From Maribacter aquimaris (GTDB taxonomy: Bacteria; Bacteroidota; Bacteroidia; Flavobacteriales; Flavobacteriaceae): a stretch of 64,000 bases of DNA. The DNA is taken from assembly GCF_014596745.1 (NCBI RefSeq), contig NZ_JABTCF010000002.1:124001-188000 (forward strand). Direction: 5' to 3'. Below the pieces are notes generated by a model. It worked only from the letters and a program-made list of their open reading frames with translations. It did no database searches and was not told the DNA's origin. Made by a program: the position numbers and the translations under genes. Shown here in pieces: positions 18,896 through 28,512 of this stretch (within the stretch, counting starts at the first letter, position 1; each line of letters opens with the position of its first letter).

Positions 18896-19581
18896 TAATC
18901 CTTTTCTGGGGATAAATATTTATATACTACTCCTGCAAGTAGGGCTCCGACAATGGGTGCGACCCAGAATAACCAAAGTTGGTCCAAAGCCCAATCCCCT
19001 ACAAAAAGGGCCTGACTCGTGCTTCGGGCTGGGTTAACCGATGTATTGGTGACCGGAATACTGATGAGGTGGATCAAGGTAAGACAAAGACCAATGGCCA
19101 AACCAGCCAAATACTTGGGAGCCTTGGAATGTGTCGCTCCCAAAATGACAAACAGGAATATAAACGTCATAACCACTTCGCTTACCATGGCAGCGAGTAG
19201 GCTATAACCACCGGGAGAATGTTCTCCATAGCCATTGGCCGCGAATCCGCCAAGCTCAAATCCGGGTAGGCCAGAGGCAATTGTAAATAGGATACCTGCC
19301 CCTGCGATACCACCTAAAACCTGGGCGATAATATAGGGCACCAATTCTTTGCCTTCAAAACGTCCTCCCATCCATAGGCCAATAGACACGGCCGGATTCA
19401 GATGACAACCGGAAATGTGTCCTATGGCATAGGCCATGGTGACCACCGTTAAACCAAAGGCAAGTGCCACGGCGACAAACCCAATTCCCAATTCAGGGAA
19501 ACCTGCTGCCAGTACGGCACTTCCACAACCACCAAGTACCAGCCATAAGGTGCCGATAAATTCTGCTACTAATTTTTTCAT
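18895..19581 (-). CDS. aqpZ: Aquaporin Z
   Basis: 228 residues, standard length. Six transmembrane segments and both half-helix motifs, HLNPAVSIG and [11 protein letters not shown], are intact. The Gly/Ala-rich pattern and [13 protein letters not shown] at the end match AqpZ. It should form a tetrameric water channel in the inner membrane. It is monocistronic, with its own terminator. Confidence 0.95.
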   Translation of the reverse strand: MKKLVAEFIGTLWLVLGGCGSAVLAAGFPELGIGFVAVALAFGLTVVTMAYAIGHISGCHLNPAVSIGLWMGGRFEGKELVPYIIAQVLGGIAGAGILFTIASGLPGFELGGFAANGYGEHSPGGYSLLAAMVSEVVMTFIFLFVILGATHSKAPKYLAGLAIGLCLTLIHLISIPVTNTSVNPARSTSQALFVGDWALDQLWLFWVAPIVGALLAGVVYKYLSPEKD

Positions 19582-19898
19582 TTGTAATGTTTTAGTTAAT
19601 GATTTATTTATGTTAGTGTTCCCTAAGGTTTAAAAATTAAGAATGGTGTTAATAATTCGGAAATGAGAATTTTAGGAGCTATTGAATACTTTGGTTTGGC
19701 CAAAAGTTGAATTATATAAAGGCCTGCCATATAAATGAAGATCAAGAGGGGGTCACTATGGTATTTCAGCAGCAGCTTGGGCGATCAAAGCCAATGCCCG
19801 ATCAATGACGATTGGAACCAAAAATAGCCATCGTTTTCTGAAAGAAACGGATCTTATTATTTAAACATAGGATTAAAAACGATACATCCTGCCCTTTA
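19582..19898. other. Intergenic region of 317 bases
   Basis: Upstream of aqpZ (minus strand) and downstream of the DUF885 gene. A short minus-strand frame with about 35 open codons ends near 19757, but it has no start codon. No promoter pair, terminator or RNA gene was recognised. Confidence 0.4.
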
Positions 19899-21551
19899 CT
19901 ACTTCATTTTGGGAAGTAAATGTGACTTATTGCCCGTCATCTCCCATTGACCCAATGACGTAGGTATATTGCCAATGGCATTCAACCGATCAAAAAATTC
20001 CTTTAACACAAAAGGTTCGTTTTTGGATTCTTTCATCCGTGCAAACTCGGCCATAGCATTTTCAAGAAGGTACTTCCCGGTTATATAGCTACTGCCATAA
20101 CCAGGTTGGCGTAGATATAAATGCTGTTCGAACAACAATAGTTCCTTTTCTGTTTTCATCCATCCACGGGGGGTATATTCGGAGTGGATGCCACCTGCCT
20201 CTTCCATAGACATTTCATTGGCATGGGCGTAAAGCGACCCCAAACCCCTTGCGGCACGTTGGGCGATCATAATATAGACCAATTCCTTCACCCTAGGGTT
20301 GTCTTCGTACAATCCCGCCTGCATGAACATTTCTTCCACTGCGGTAGCGGTTCCTTCATTTCGCGAATCAAAAATATTGTAAAGTAATGGCCCACGTCGA
20401 ATCTCACTTTCGTGGGGTTCATTATCCATTCGTGCCAATTCGAACCAATGGTAAAAATGGGAATATAAGGGTCTTTGGTCATGGTGGGCTATAATCCAGA
20501 AGAAATTCTGTTTTTCCTTAGGGACATATTGTCCTAAATGCTGACGTAATGCGGGTTCGAAATATTCCTTTACGGTTACGATTTCGTCTTTTTCAAGGAA
20601 GTTTAGTAGGCTCTGTGTTGATTTTTCAGCGCTTTCCGCATACATTTCCGGGGAGTTCACCTCCTTGAGTTGGGGCAGGTCCCTGTTTTTGTGCTCTTCC
20701 AATTTTAAGGAAGACCATGCCCGTACAAGTTCGCGTTTCAAAATCATCACCTCATCTTCCCAGGTCAATGGTACTAAATGTACATTTTGTAAATACCAGG
20801 TATAATTTTCCTTTCCGATCCCTGAAGGACCGGTTTTTGAGGGTGCTTCCTTTTGCAGCCAGTCAATAAGACTTTGTGTAGAGCGAATGGCGTTCTGTAC
20901 CGCTTTGGACAAAGCGCGATCCTTTTTTATTTCTGTTCGTTCCAAAAGTCCCTCTAAATCATTGCGTTGGAATTGGATATCCCGAATACCCGCAATCCAC
21001 AAGTCTTTCGCATTTCCATTTAAATTTATTTTTGCCTGTTCGTTCAGGGGCGGAATTACGCTGAGGTCGGTTAACAATCGGGCTTTTTCCGCTTTATCCA
21101 AGGGGAAGTCGTAGGTCCATAATTCTGTTGTGGCATGGTGGGTGGGGCCTTCATGTGCAGGTACGTCACTCCGGTCCATCCATAATGATTTATAAAAAGC
21201 AGGGTCCCTTGCCCAAGGTTTAAGAATGCGGTGGTTGAAATCATAACCATTCATTTCAGCCTTTACCAGATTCCAATCCACTTGCTGGGCTATGGGCCAA
21301 TCCGAAATCTCCATGCCCAATAATCTCGACTGAAGGTCATTAAAAGCTGGCCAGCGTTTTTCAAAAGTGCCTGCGGTATAATCGGGAGCACCTTCCCGTA
21401 ATGGTGGTTTTTCAAAAGTTCGCCACTCCTTAAAAAGTTGTACCAAACCTTCATAAGTATCTGTCGTTTTATTTTGGGCCATCCCGTGTTGACCTAGAGA
21501 TAGGATAAAAATGGTAATTAGGAAAGGAATAAAGGAGTTTGGAATTTTCAT
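19899..21551 (-). CDS. DUF885 family exported protein
   Basis: 550 residues with a Sec signal peptide ending in HGMAQ. The chain is helical and has the family segments [27 protein letters not shown], split here by several aromatic residues, and [18 protein letters not shown]. The latter is equivalent to the EGWxxYxE region in which DUF885 proteins show a gluzincin-like pattern. The usual HxxxH element is not obvious, so peptidase activity is uncertain. Probably periplasmic. Its neighbours (aquaporin, DUF1080) give no pathway clue. Confidence 0.75.
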   Translation of the reverse strand: MKIPNSFIPFLITIFILSLGQHGMAQNKTTDTYEGLVQLFKEWRTFEKPPLREGAPDYTAGTFEKRWPAFNDLQSRLLGMEISDWPIAQQVDWNLVKAEMNGYDFNHRILKPWARDPAFYKSLWMDRSDVPAHEGPTHHATTELWTYDFPLDKAEKARLLTDLSVIPPLNEQAKINLNGNAKDLWIAGIRDIQFQRNDLEGLLERTEIKKDRALSKAVQNAIRSTQSLIDWLQKEAPSKTGPSGIGKENYTWYLQNVHLVPLTWEDEVMILKRELVRAWSSLKLEEHKNRDLPQLKEVNSPEMYAESAEKSTQSLLNFLEKDEIVTVKEYFEPALRQHLGQYVPKEKQNFFWIIAHHDQRPLYSHFYHWFELARMDNEPHESEIRRGPLLYNIFDSRNEGTATAVEEMFMQAGLYEDNPRVKELVYIMIAQRAARGLGSLYAHANEMSMEEAGGIHSEYTPRGWMKTEKELLLFEQHLYLRQPGYGSSYITGKYLLENAMAEFARMKESKNEPFVLKEFFDRLNAIGNIPTSLGQWEMTGNKSHLLPKMK

Positions 21552-21660
21552 ATTGGTTCTTTGGTATAAGCCTTGGTGGCGTCACAAGATGATAAAATCA
21601 AGCATTAAGGATGTTGCCCTAATTCAGTGTAATGATGGTATGGTCAAGTGGTATGGCCAA

Positions 21661-22449
21661 CTATAGTTTTCTCACCCAAATATTCCTGAATTGGGTTTTA
21701 TTTCCGTGGTCCTGGAGGGTGATCACATCGTCCCCATGGGCCTCGGGATAGTGGTGAAGGCCCGTATAGAGCGTTAATCCGTTAATGGTGACGTTGTTCT
21801 GTACCAAAACCCCATTATGGAAAACAGTAATCCTAGCAGGGGCATCGAGACGGCCATCTGCCTTAAAGCGCGGGGCCGTATAAACCACGTCGTAGGTGTT
21901 CCATTCCAAGGGTCCCCTCATGGCATTGACCAGGGGGGCGTGGTCTTTGTAAATACTTGCGGCTTGTCCGTTGCTGTAGGTGCGGTTATTGAAGGAGTCC
22001 AAAATCTGTAATTCGTATCGTTTCTGAAAAAACACCCCACTATTACCACGACCTTGACCATCGCTCTCCACTTTGTCCGGGGCACTGAATTCTATATGTA
22101 ATTGACAGTCGCCGAACTTCATTTTGGTTTGGATAAAACCAGAGCCTGGGACTACTTCCATATGGTCATTGTCCACGATTTTCCATGGAGCGGGTTGGGT
22201 TGGGTCATTTTGACTTACCCATTGGTCCAAATTACTGCCGTCAAAAAGAACAATGGCATCCGAAGGGGAATCGCCTAATTTTTTGGCTGGTGTTACCACG
22301 GGTACTTCAGGTTCCCAAATCTCTGTCATTTCAGGTTTCATCGGCATTGGGGATACCTCAGGAGGTGTGTTGGGATATTGATGTTGTGCCTGGGCGTTAA
22401 AACTAATGGTAAAAGTGGCTAAGGCTAGCCAAAGGTATTGAGGTTTCAT
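21661..22449 (-). CDS. DUF1080 (3-keto-disaccharide hydrolase-like) secreted protein
   Basis: 262 residues, Sec signal ending in NAQAQ. The DUF1080 domain covers residues ~60-262 with LFDGSNLDQWV near its start, FGDCQLHIEFSAP, RGNSGVFFQKRYELQILDS, and the closing HGDDVITLQDHGNKTQFRNIWV. This is a concanavalin-like jelly-roll that in some members hydrolyses 3-keto-glycosides and in others binds carbohydrate. A Gfo/Idh/MocA oxidoreductase, the usual partner family that makes 3-keto sugars, lies about 4 kb away but not in the same unit, so a functional link is speculative. Confidence 0.88.
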   Translation of the reverse strand: MKPQYLWLALATFTISFNAQAQHQYPNTPPEVSPMPMKPEMTEIWEPEVPVVTPAKKLGDSPSDAIVLFDGSNLDQWVSQNDPTQPAPWKIVDNDHMEVVPGSGFIQTKMKFGDCQLHIEFSAPDKVESDGQGRGNSGVFFQKRYELQILDSFNNRTYSNGQAASIYKDHAPLVNAMRGPLEWNTYDVVYTAPRFKADGRLDAPARITVFHNGVLVQNNVTINGLTLYTGLHHYPEAHGDDVITLQDHGNKTQFRNIWVRKL

Positions 22450-22495
22450 AAATTATGTTGGTTTTAGGAAGTGTAGGTATAAATATATTATAAAA

Positions 22496-22524
22496 TTTGG
22501 TAAGACGTTGATTAAGTATCTTTG
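22496..22524 (+). promoter_or_regulatory. Bacteroidota-type promoter of the DUF481-like gene
   Basis: TTTG at 22496-22499, a 17-base spacer, and TATCTTTG at 22517-22524, which matches the TAnnTTTG consensus. Expected transcription start is only a few bases before the ATG at 22538, so the leader is very short. Confidence 0.5.
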
Positions 22525-22537
22525 TTATTATATTACC

Positions 22538-23308
22538 ATGCCTATGAAGTTATTGCACATTGCTCCTTTAATCTTGTTCTTCTCTGTTCTTTCTGCCAAG
22601 GCCCAATTGGTAAACATAGAGGCAAAACGAATGCAAACCGATTCTACCCGATTTGTACTCAAGAGCGATCTGCTTTTTAACTACACCGATAATAATGGTG
22701 ATTATGTTCTGCAGTTTGATTCAAATATTTCTACCCAAATTAAATCCAAGGATTTGGAAAAGATCTATTTTCTGGTCTTGAATTATAGTTTGGTCCGTAC
22801 CGATGACAAGGATGTTCAGAATGCTTGGTTTTTCCACGCCCGCTACAATCATGAACTTTCCGATTTTTTTAGGTTGGAGGGTTTTATACAGAACCAGAAC
22901 AATACCCAATTGACTATCATCAGCAGAAATCTGGTGGGAGCGGGGATGCGTTTTAAGTTCATCAATAAGGAAAGGACCAAAGCCTATTTTGGAAATGCAT
23001 ATATGTATGAAATTGAAAAATTGAACGGTATCGACCAATGGTTCTACAATCATAGGAACAGTAGTTATCTGTCCCTGACACAAACCTTTGAAAAGATGCA
23101 TCTTGAATTGGTTTCAACCGTTTATTTTCAACCCCTTTACAGCGACATAGGCAACCATAGGGTCTTGGGTCAGCTTAAGGCAGAGATACCTTTAACCGAC
23201 CATATTAGCCTTTCGGCATTATATAATTACTTTCACACGAATTTTTCTTCAACATTGGAAGATGATCGTTCCTCAACCATTAAGGTTGGGATTACCTTTA
23301 ATATTTAA
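22538..23308 (+). CDS. DUF481-like outer-membrane beta-barrel protein
   Basis: 256 residues from the ATG at 22538 (22544 also possible). A longer frame begins inside the promoter and is rejected. The signal peptide ends in SAKAQ. The mature chain is made of alternating amphipathic strands (NGDYVLQFDSNIS, DEWxN-like turns, FFHARYNHELSDFFRLEGF) and ends in KVGITFNI, with an aromatic-containing C-terminal strand typical of outer-membrane barrels. Likely a 10-12-strand salt-induced/DUF481 type barrel; ligand unknown. Transcribed divergently from the DUF1080 gene across 88 bases. Confidence 0.75.
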   Translation: MPMKLLHIAPLILFFSVLSAKAQLVNIEAKRMQTDSTRFVLKSDLLFNYTDNNGDYVLQFDSNISTQIKSKDLEKIYFLVLNYSLVRTDDKDVQNAWFFHARYNHELSDFFRLEGFIQNQNNTQLTIISRNLVGAGMRFKFINKERTKAYFGNAYMYEIEKLNGIDQWFYNHRNSSYLSLTQTFEKMHLELVSTVYFQPLYSDIGNHRVLGQLKAEIPLTDHISLSALYNYFHTNFSSTLEDDRSSTIKVGITFNI

Positions 23309-23470
23309 ATTGAACGGCTGGGTCTTTGATGTTTTTCTAAATTTTCAATGAGGTCTGCAGGCCAAAAAAACACTATGGTTTTTATGCTTTGATAAATATG
23401 GGCCATACCTCCATTCATACATGCTGCAAATTCTCGCAAATGACAGGGAACAGCATTGAAAGGCTACCGT

Positions 23471-23866
23471 CTAATGAAGGATAAAGCCATAATCAATCTT
23501 TTTGGGTCGTCTGTTTTCATCTACCGAGGCAAATACAAAAACACCTTCAATAGCCTTTTCACGGCCTAGTCCATACATTTCTTCAACATGGATTTCAACC
23601 TTAACCCTTAATTTTATGGGATGTGCTCTTTCTATCCGTCCTACAACCTCAACTATGGAATTCGGCTCTATGGCTTTCAAGAACCTGATTTTTTCAGTAT
23701 TGACGGTAAACATTCGTTGGTGGGTAAAACGTGTAGCGGTAATATAGGCTACTTCATCCATCCATTGCATGGCCTGACCTCCAAAAAGAGTATCATTCGC
23801 ATTTAATGTGTTCGGAAAAATGGCCTTAAACTGTCGTGTTTCACTGTTTTTTATATGCTCTTCCAT
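23471..23866 (-). CDS. Acyl-CoA thioesterase, hotdog fold
   Basis: 131 residues from the ATG at 23866; 32 extra upstream codons have no support. The hotdog signature NANDTLFGGQAMQWMDEVAYI contains the Asn/Asp-Gly-Gly active-site helix of the YciA/BFIT-type thioesterases. The second half (SIVEVVGRIERAHPIKLRVKVE) is the beta-sheet, and VFVFASVDENRRPKKI is also a family trait. It should hydrolyse medium or long acyl-CoA in the cytoplasm. Single gene, convergent with the DUF481-like gene. Confidence 0.9.
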   Translation of the reverse strand: MEEHIKNSETRQFKAIFPNTLNANDTLFGGQAMQWMDEVAYITATRFTHQRMFTVNTEKIRFLKAIEPNSIVEVVGRIERAHPIKLRVKVEIHVEEMYGLGREKAIEGVFVFASVDENRRPKKIDYGFILH

Positions 23867-24066
23867 AATTGAAAACAAAATGGTTGAAACAAAAATACGA
23901 TTAGTTATGAGAATATGCTCAAAACTAATCATTTTCTTGAGGCAAGATTGTTGAAATAACAATGTTATGACCGAAAAGTACTGGAATCCTTAGTTCTTTT
24001 TGATTATGAGGAGTCAACACCCTGGCAATCGGTTAGGCGAATGCATGTTTCCCAGTTTATATTTAC

Positions 24067-24285
24067 ATGCATAGATGGAAAATGGGACAATGGAAAAGAC
24101 GGGGTAGTAATGGTACCTGCATTGGTGTTCATTCTAACACAAGGACACCTCATATAAAGGGGAGCTGTAGGGAGGAAAAATGCCCGAAATGTGGTAAACG
24201 GATGTTATGGAAAGGGGGGCGTCATCGGTTATTCCTTGAGAAAAAGAGGAATAAAATATACGTCATTCAATTAAAATTTCCCTAG
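24067..24285 (+). CDS. Possible small zinc-ribbon-like protein (doubtful)
   Basis: 72 codons from ATG to TAG, very basic. Contains CREEKCPKCGKRMLWKGG, which has a CPxCG half-knuckle plus an upstream Cys but no second CxxC pair, so a full zinc ribbon is not complete. It could be a remnant of a longer gene or a chance frame. No start-site signal is seen. Confidence 0.22.
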   Translation: MHRWKMGQWKRRGSNGTCIGVHSNTRTPHIKGSCREEKCPKCGKRMLWKGGRHRLFLEKKRNKIYVIQLKFP

Positions 24286-24386
24286 TTGTTCTAGGATATC
24301 AATCATAGCCATGTAAATTTGATAGGTCGATTACGACTAAAAATCCCGGTATTGTGTTGATACGGATTGAAATGTTCAACATTGAC

Positions 24387-24394
24387 TAAATTTG
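24387..24394 (+). promoter_or_regulatory. Candidate -7 element before the TlpA-like gene
   Basis: TAAATTTG matches TAnnTTTG exactly, with a TTG 17 bases upstream (24367-24369). It ends 6 bases before the ATG at 24401, so the transcript would be nearly leaderless. Confidence 0.35.
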
Positions 24395-24400
24395 TTACCC

Positions 24401-24967
24401 ATGAAGAAGAAGAAACCCAGTTATAGCACGATTATTTTTGCGGTCCTGATCATTTTAATGATCATTCCCCAAACCCGTATGCCCATACAGGAAGGTATAA
24501 GTAAAATCCGTGTGGCCTTGTTCTCCCCATCTGCCATGGATGAGGACGAACAATCCCAATTAGAACCATTTACATATCGATTGGCTACCTTGGAAGGTGT
24601 TCCGGCAGATATTGGGATAGGAAAGGGGAAGGTGACGTTTTTAAGTTATTGGGCCACCTGGTGCCCACCGTGTAGGGCCGAACTCCCTAGTATCCAAAAA
24701 TTGTATGATGATTATGGGGATAAGGTCGATTTTGTACTGATCACCCATGAGGATCCCGATGTCATCCAAGCTTTTTTGAACAAAAAGAAATTTGATTTTC
24801 CAGTGGTGCTACCAAGGATGGAAACCCCTGCAGAACTATTGGAACGCACCATTCCCACAAATTATGTCATTGATAAAACCGGTAAGGTGGTCGTTAAGGA
24901 GCAGGGGGCGACGGATTGGAACAGCCAAAAAATACGCAACACATTGGATACCCTTATTGGGGAATAG
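24401..24967 (+). CDS. TlpA-type thiol:disulfide oxidoreductase
   Basis: 188 residues from the ATG at 24401. An N-terminal membrane anchor covers residues 10-23 (IIFAVLIILMII). The thioredoxin-like domain follows, with active site WATWCPPCRAEL (Cys88, Cys91) and the cis-proline region ERTIPTNYVID. It should act as a membrane-tethered periplasmic reductant, for example in cytochrome c maturation or rescue of oxidised cysteines. The single gene converges with the coiled-coil lipoprotein gene. Confidence 0.9.
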   Translation: MKKKKPSYSTIIFAVLIILMIIPQTRMPIQEGISKIRVALFSPSAMDEDEQSQLEPFTYRLATLEGVPADIGIGKGKVTFLSYWATWCPPCRAELPSIQKLYDDYGDKVDFVLITHEDPDVIQAFLNKKKFDFPVVLPRMETPAELLERTIPTNYVIDKTGKVVVKEQGATDWNSQKIRNTLDTLIGE

Positions 24968-25014
24968 ATTTCCAATAATCAAGAAAGGAACGGGTTGACG
25001 TATGTTGTCAGGTT

Positions 25015-25662
25015 TTATACCCCCAATTCGGTAATTTTTTTTTCGTACAACTTCTTGCTTTCGACCACGGCAACGTTCAGCTCCTGCATAATGCCATCGA
25101 CCCGACCTTCGATGCTCTTCATTTGATCGTTTATGTTGTCAAAGGAATTAAGGGCTGCAGCCACTTCCAAAGCCTTTACCACTTCTACCGCATCCCCGTG
25201 TAATAGTTTCAGTTTGTCAATAGCCTTTGATGTATTGGCCAAGGTTCCATTGTATTTGGTACGGGCCTTATTGATCGCCTTTAAAAGGGTTTTTTTGGCA
25301 GTCTCATCACTTAGACTATTGGTCTGTGTCTCCATAGCGGTAAAAAGGTTTGAAGCCTTTTCCTTTAAATCCTCATATTCCTTATTAAGGTTTTCTACCC
25401 TTTTGTTTACTTTTTCCCAATCACCATAGACTTTGGCGAATTCCTTATCTTCATTTTTGGTGTCCTCCAAGGCACTTTTTAAGGCATTTAAGGTTTCTAG
25501 CCCTTTGTTTACATTCTTATTTGCATTTTCCTTTTTTCGTTCAAAATCCTTGACCTGTGATTTGAACTGTTCTTTAAGGCGAATTAGGTCTTCAGGACTT
25601 TTATCCTTCCAACAGGAAATAAACAATAGGCCCATAAGGGCGAAGAGGGAAACTTTTTTCAT
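25015..25662 (-). CDS. Coiled-coil lipoprotein of unknown function
   Basis: 215 residues from the ATG at 25662 (six upstream codons rejected). The lipoprotein signal ends in LLFISC (Cys17). The mature chain is almost wholly helical and rich in Lys, Glu, Asn and Leu with heptad patterning (KDFERKKENANKNVNKGLE, KVNKRVENLNKEYEDLKEKA). No enzyme motif is visible. Probably a periplasmic structural or scaffold lipoprotein; I do not recognise the family. Confidence 0.7.
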   Translation of the reverse strand: MKKVSLFALMGLLFISCWKDKSPEDLIRLKEQFKSQVKDFERKKENANKNVNKGLETLNALKSALEDTKNEDKEFAKVYGDWEKVNKRVENLNKEYEDLKEKASNLFTAMETQTNSLSDETAKKTLLKAINKARTKYNGTLANTSKAIDKLKLLHGDAVEVVKALEVAAALNSFDNINDQMKSIEGRVDGIMQELNVAVVESKKLYEKKITELGV

Positions 25663-25866
25663 GGTGTAGTGTTTAGGCAAATATGCGCTAAAATAATGAT
25701 TTTAAGCAATTTCGTGTTTTTAAGTTGTCCATGGGTCTTAAAACCAGAAATCAAACCTGACAAAAATCATGTTTATTACTGTGTTTATCTGGTAATTTCG
25801 GTATTTTTAAGGGTCTAAATTTCTTTAGGACTAACCAAACGTATAACCTATTTACATCTTCTGGGT

Positions 25867-26355
25867 ATGGTAAAAATTAGAAATGAAAAGTTTTTAACAA
25901 ATAGTATGGTGCTCTTACGGCTTTTCATCGGATGGCACTTTCTTTATGAAGGCATCATAAAATTATACAATCCTGATTGGACTTCATTTGGATACCTTGC
26001 CTCAGCGCAGGGTCCTTTCCGTTCCTTTTTTATTTGGATGACGGGTGATTCGATCATGGGTATGGCTGATTGGGGCAATAAGATAGCCTTGGTTTTTGTA
26101 GGCCTTACCTTGTTGTTGGGCATTTTTGAGAAATGGGGCGCTATCGTGGCGGCCTTATTATTGGCTCTGTATTATTTGGCACATCCTTCGTTTCCTTGGG
26201 TGGCACAGGTGAATGTAGAGGGCAGTTATTGGTTCGTAAACAAGAACTTGATTGAGCTTGTCGCCTGTTTGGTGGTCTATCAAATACCAACCTCCCACTA
26301 TTTTGGGTTACAGCGCTTGTTCCATAAAAAAGAAACACTGTCCCACGCAAATTGA
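25867..26355 (+). CDS. DoxX family membrane protein
   Basis: 162 residues with four hydrophobic helices. The N-terminal VLLRLFIGWHFLYEGIIKL and the long periplasmic loop with an aromatic-rich segment are characteristic of DoxX/DoxD-like proteins. The function of most members is unproven (quinone- or thiosulfate-linked in some archaea). It lies 95 bases upstream of a Gfo/Idh/MocA gene on the same strand. That pairing recurs in sugar-related Bacteroidota loci as far as I recall, so co-transcription is plausible. Confidence 0.85.
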   Translation: MVKIRNEKFLTNSMVLLRLFIGWHFLYEGIIKLYNPDWTSFGYLASAQGPFRSFFIWMTGDSIMGMADWGNKIALVFVGLTLLLGIFEKWGAIVAALLLALYYLAHPSFPWVAQVNVEGSYWFVNKNLIELVACLVVYQIPTSHYFGLQRLFHKKETLSHAN

Positions 26356-26450
26356 TATATATGAATTACGCTTCATCCTAGGGGGCCGAAAGGTTAGATG
26401 GGATGTGTGTCGAAATATATGTAACACTTAAAAGCATTAAAGATCTACAG

Positions 26451-28037
26451 ATGAAATTTACAAGAAGAGACGCATTAAAGGGTTTAGGCGGTATTCCGCT
26501 AATGGGAGCGGTTTGGTGGGCCGGTGCAGCTAGTAGCGTGGCCAAGAAAAAGGAACGTTCCGCCATTTTGGAGCAATTGAACATACAACCATCCTTACCG
26601 TCGGCCGTACCTGGTATTGGGGGCGAACCCATTCGCGTGGGTGTAATTGGTTTTGGAATTCGGGGGGAACAGCTTTGCCGGGCCTTGGGTTTTGCCACTG
26701 AGGAATGGAAAGAGAAAATGCGCATGGCAGCAAAGGAAGACCCCAAACATACAGCGCTGTCAGATTTTGAGTCCCAAGATAAATTGAATGTACATTTGGC
26801 AGGAATCTGTGATATTTTCGATTACCGAGCGAATAAGGCCTTAAAATCCTTTAATACGCCCGATAATAAGATGGAGCGTTTTCGAACCCATCAAGAGATG
26901 ATCCGTTCAGGTAAGGTCGATGCTGTGGTGATTGCCACCCCAGATCATTGGCATGCACCAATGGCCATTGATGCCTTGGAGAACGATATACATGTCTATG
27001 TTGAAAAACCCATGACACACAATGTATCGGAAACCTATCGTTTACGCGATGTGGCCATGAACTCCAAAGCCGTGCTACAAGTAGGTCACCAACATAGGCA
27101 GACCTTGAGTTTTCAGACGGCCAAGGATATTGTCCACAAAGGAACCATCGGACATGTATCATTGATACAGACCAATACGAATCGTAATGATGATAATGGT
27201 GCTTGGATGTATGAAATACATCCCGATGCCAGTCCGCAGACTATAGATTGGGACATGTTTTTAGGTTCTGCACCTAAAATACCCTTTAATAAGAACCATT
27301 TTTTTAGATGGCGTAAATGGTGGGCCTATGGGTCAGGACTTTCAGGTGATTTGTTGTCCCATGATTATGATCGATTGAACTGTGTTTTGAATATGGGTAT
27401 ACCCAATTCAGTCATGACCTCTGGGGGGATTTATACCCATAGGGATGGGAGAAACGTTCCGGATGTGCTACAGGTAAATATGGAATATCCCAATTTCAGC
27501 ACCGGAAGTAGCCAACCTAAAGGGAAGGAAAAAGGAATGACTTTTGTGTACAGTGCGACCTTAGGTAATGGTTTTAGCCGTCCAACCATTTTAATGGGAC
27601 ATGATGGTACTTTGGAACTAGGGAACGAACTGACCATCTGGCCCGATGGACGGTCAACGCGCTATGCCGATATGATCGAATCTGGAAAAATGAATCCCGA
27701 AGTGCCGATTTATCAATATAATCCTGGGGCTTCAACTCCCGATGGGGTAGCTTCGGCAACCTCCCAATACTTTGCCGATAAAGGGTTGATGTGGACGTAT
27801 ATCAATGGTGCACGGGTAGATTCTACCTTTTTGCACTTGCGGGAATGGTTAAGTACTACCCGTAATGGTGGAAAGGTGAGTTGTGGCGTTAAAGAAGGCT
27901 TTGAAGAGGCGATTTCGTCGCATATGGCCGGACTATCCTATAAATTGGGAAGACGCATAGAATGGGATCCTGAACAAGGAAAATTAAAACCTATAGAAGG
28001 AATTGACTTTGATGAAGCGCTACTTGCTTCCTTGTAG
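26451..28037 (+). CDS. Tat-exported Gfo/Idh/MocA family oxidoreductase
   Basis: 528 residues from the ATG at 26451; the 16 upstream codons precede a clear twin-arginine signal (KFTRRDALKGLGG) and are rejected. The Rossmann motif is VGVIGFGIRGEQLCRAL. The catalytic-domain motif VEKPMTHN supplies the conserved Lys-Pro, and the next domain has GSGLSGDLLSHDYD. Such exported members are NAD(P)-dependent sugar or glycoside dehydrogenases/hydrolases that pick up the cofactor before folding and translocation. The substrate is not deducible. The gene ends before a strong terminator at 28079. Confidence 0.9.
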   Translation: MKFTRRDALKGLGGIPLMGAVWWAGAASSVAKKKERSAILEQLNIQPSLPSAVPGIGGEPIRVGVIGFGIRGEQLCRALGFATEEWKEKMRMAAKEDPKHTALSDFESQDKLNVHLAGICDIFDYRANKALKSFNTPDNKMERFRTHQEMIRSGKVDAVVIATPDHWHAPMAIDALENDIHVYVEKPMTHNVSETYRLRDVAMNSKAVLQVGHQHRQTLSFQTAKDIVHKGTIGHVSLIQTNTNRNDDNGAWMYEIHPDASPQTIDWDMFLGSAPKIPFNKNHFFRWRKWWAYGSGLSGDLLSHDYDRLNCVLNMGIPNSVMTSGGIYTHRDGRNVPDVLQVNMEYPNFSTGSSQPKGKEKGMTFVYSATLGNGFSRPTILMGHDGTLELGNELTIWPDGRSTRYADMIESGKMNPEVPIYQYNPGASTPDGVASATSQYFADKGLMWTYINGARVDSTFLHLREWLSTTRNGGKVSCGVKEGFEEAISSHMAGLSYKLGRRIEWDPEQGKLKPIEGIDFDEALLASL

Positions 28038-28078
28038 GGATCAAGTAATGTTTTCATTACATTTGTTGAATTGGATGT

Positions 28079-28107
28079 AAGCGGGCCCCTTAGGGTCCGC
28101 TTTTTTT
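28079..28107 (+). terminator. Rho-independent terminator of the Gfo/Idh/MocA gene
   Basis: Stem GCGGGCCC/GGGTCCGC (one G-U pair) with a four-base loop at 28081-28100, followed directly by seven T. Confidence 0.9.
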
Positions 28108-28512
28108 AATTTCTATCTTGGGCTTCGTAGGGGTATGCTTTAAAGATTATCTTTTGCGCCTTGTCAACCTATATGGAATTAGGGTAGCAGAACGATGAAT
28201 TTGATTTTTTGCACGACCAAGAATATGGTTTAAAATTTCTTTTGGTACCCTCCTTTTTTTTATCGACTAGGTAGTATGGGAATTAATAATCGTTGATTTA
28301 ATGGGGATTATGATAAGGAATTCTTAAAATCCATTGTCTTTTTATGCCTTTTATAGATTGATTTGTCAGTAGTTCCCCCTTATAATTCACACATCCTTAA
28401 AAAAAATCAAAATGATCATGAATTCAAAAAAATAATTAGTCCAAAACTGATAAATATCATATTTAGACCTCAATAATGATCGTACTTTTGGGTAATTCAT
28501 AAAACAAATGTC
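28108..28512. other. Intergenic region upstream of the TonB gene
   Basis: AT-rich stretch of 405 bases (475 in total between the genes). The only clear signal is TACTTTTG (28483-28490), an exact TAnnTTTG -7 element 22 bases before the TonB start. No RNA gene or repeat was recognised. Confidence 0.45.
28483..28490 (+). promoter_or_regulatory. -7 promoter element of the TonB gene
   Basis: TACTTTTG matches the Bacteroidota TAnnTTTG element exactly and sits 22 bases before the ATG. A clear -33 TTTG is not seen (TTTA at 28462-28465 is the nearest). Confidence 0.45.

Larger units (their letters stand above)
23867..24400. other. Intergenic stretch of 534 bases with one doubtful small frame
   Basis: Separates the thioesterase (minus) from the TlpA-like gene (plus). 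It contains the candidate small frame listed at 24067-24285 and a promoter-like element just before the TlpA gene. Nothing else was recognised. Confidence 0.4.

Noticed and set aside
19757-19865. Minus-strand open stretch reading like a hydrophobic/Ala-rich helix and ending in AAAEIP
   Set aside because: No start codon and only about 35 codons; could be chance.
24067-24285. Confident zinc-ribbon gene call
   Set aside because: Only one CPxCG pair; a second metal-binding pair is absent, so it was listed only as doubtful.
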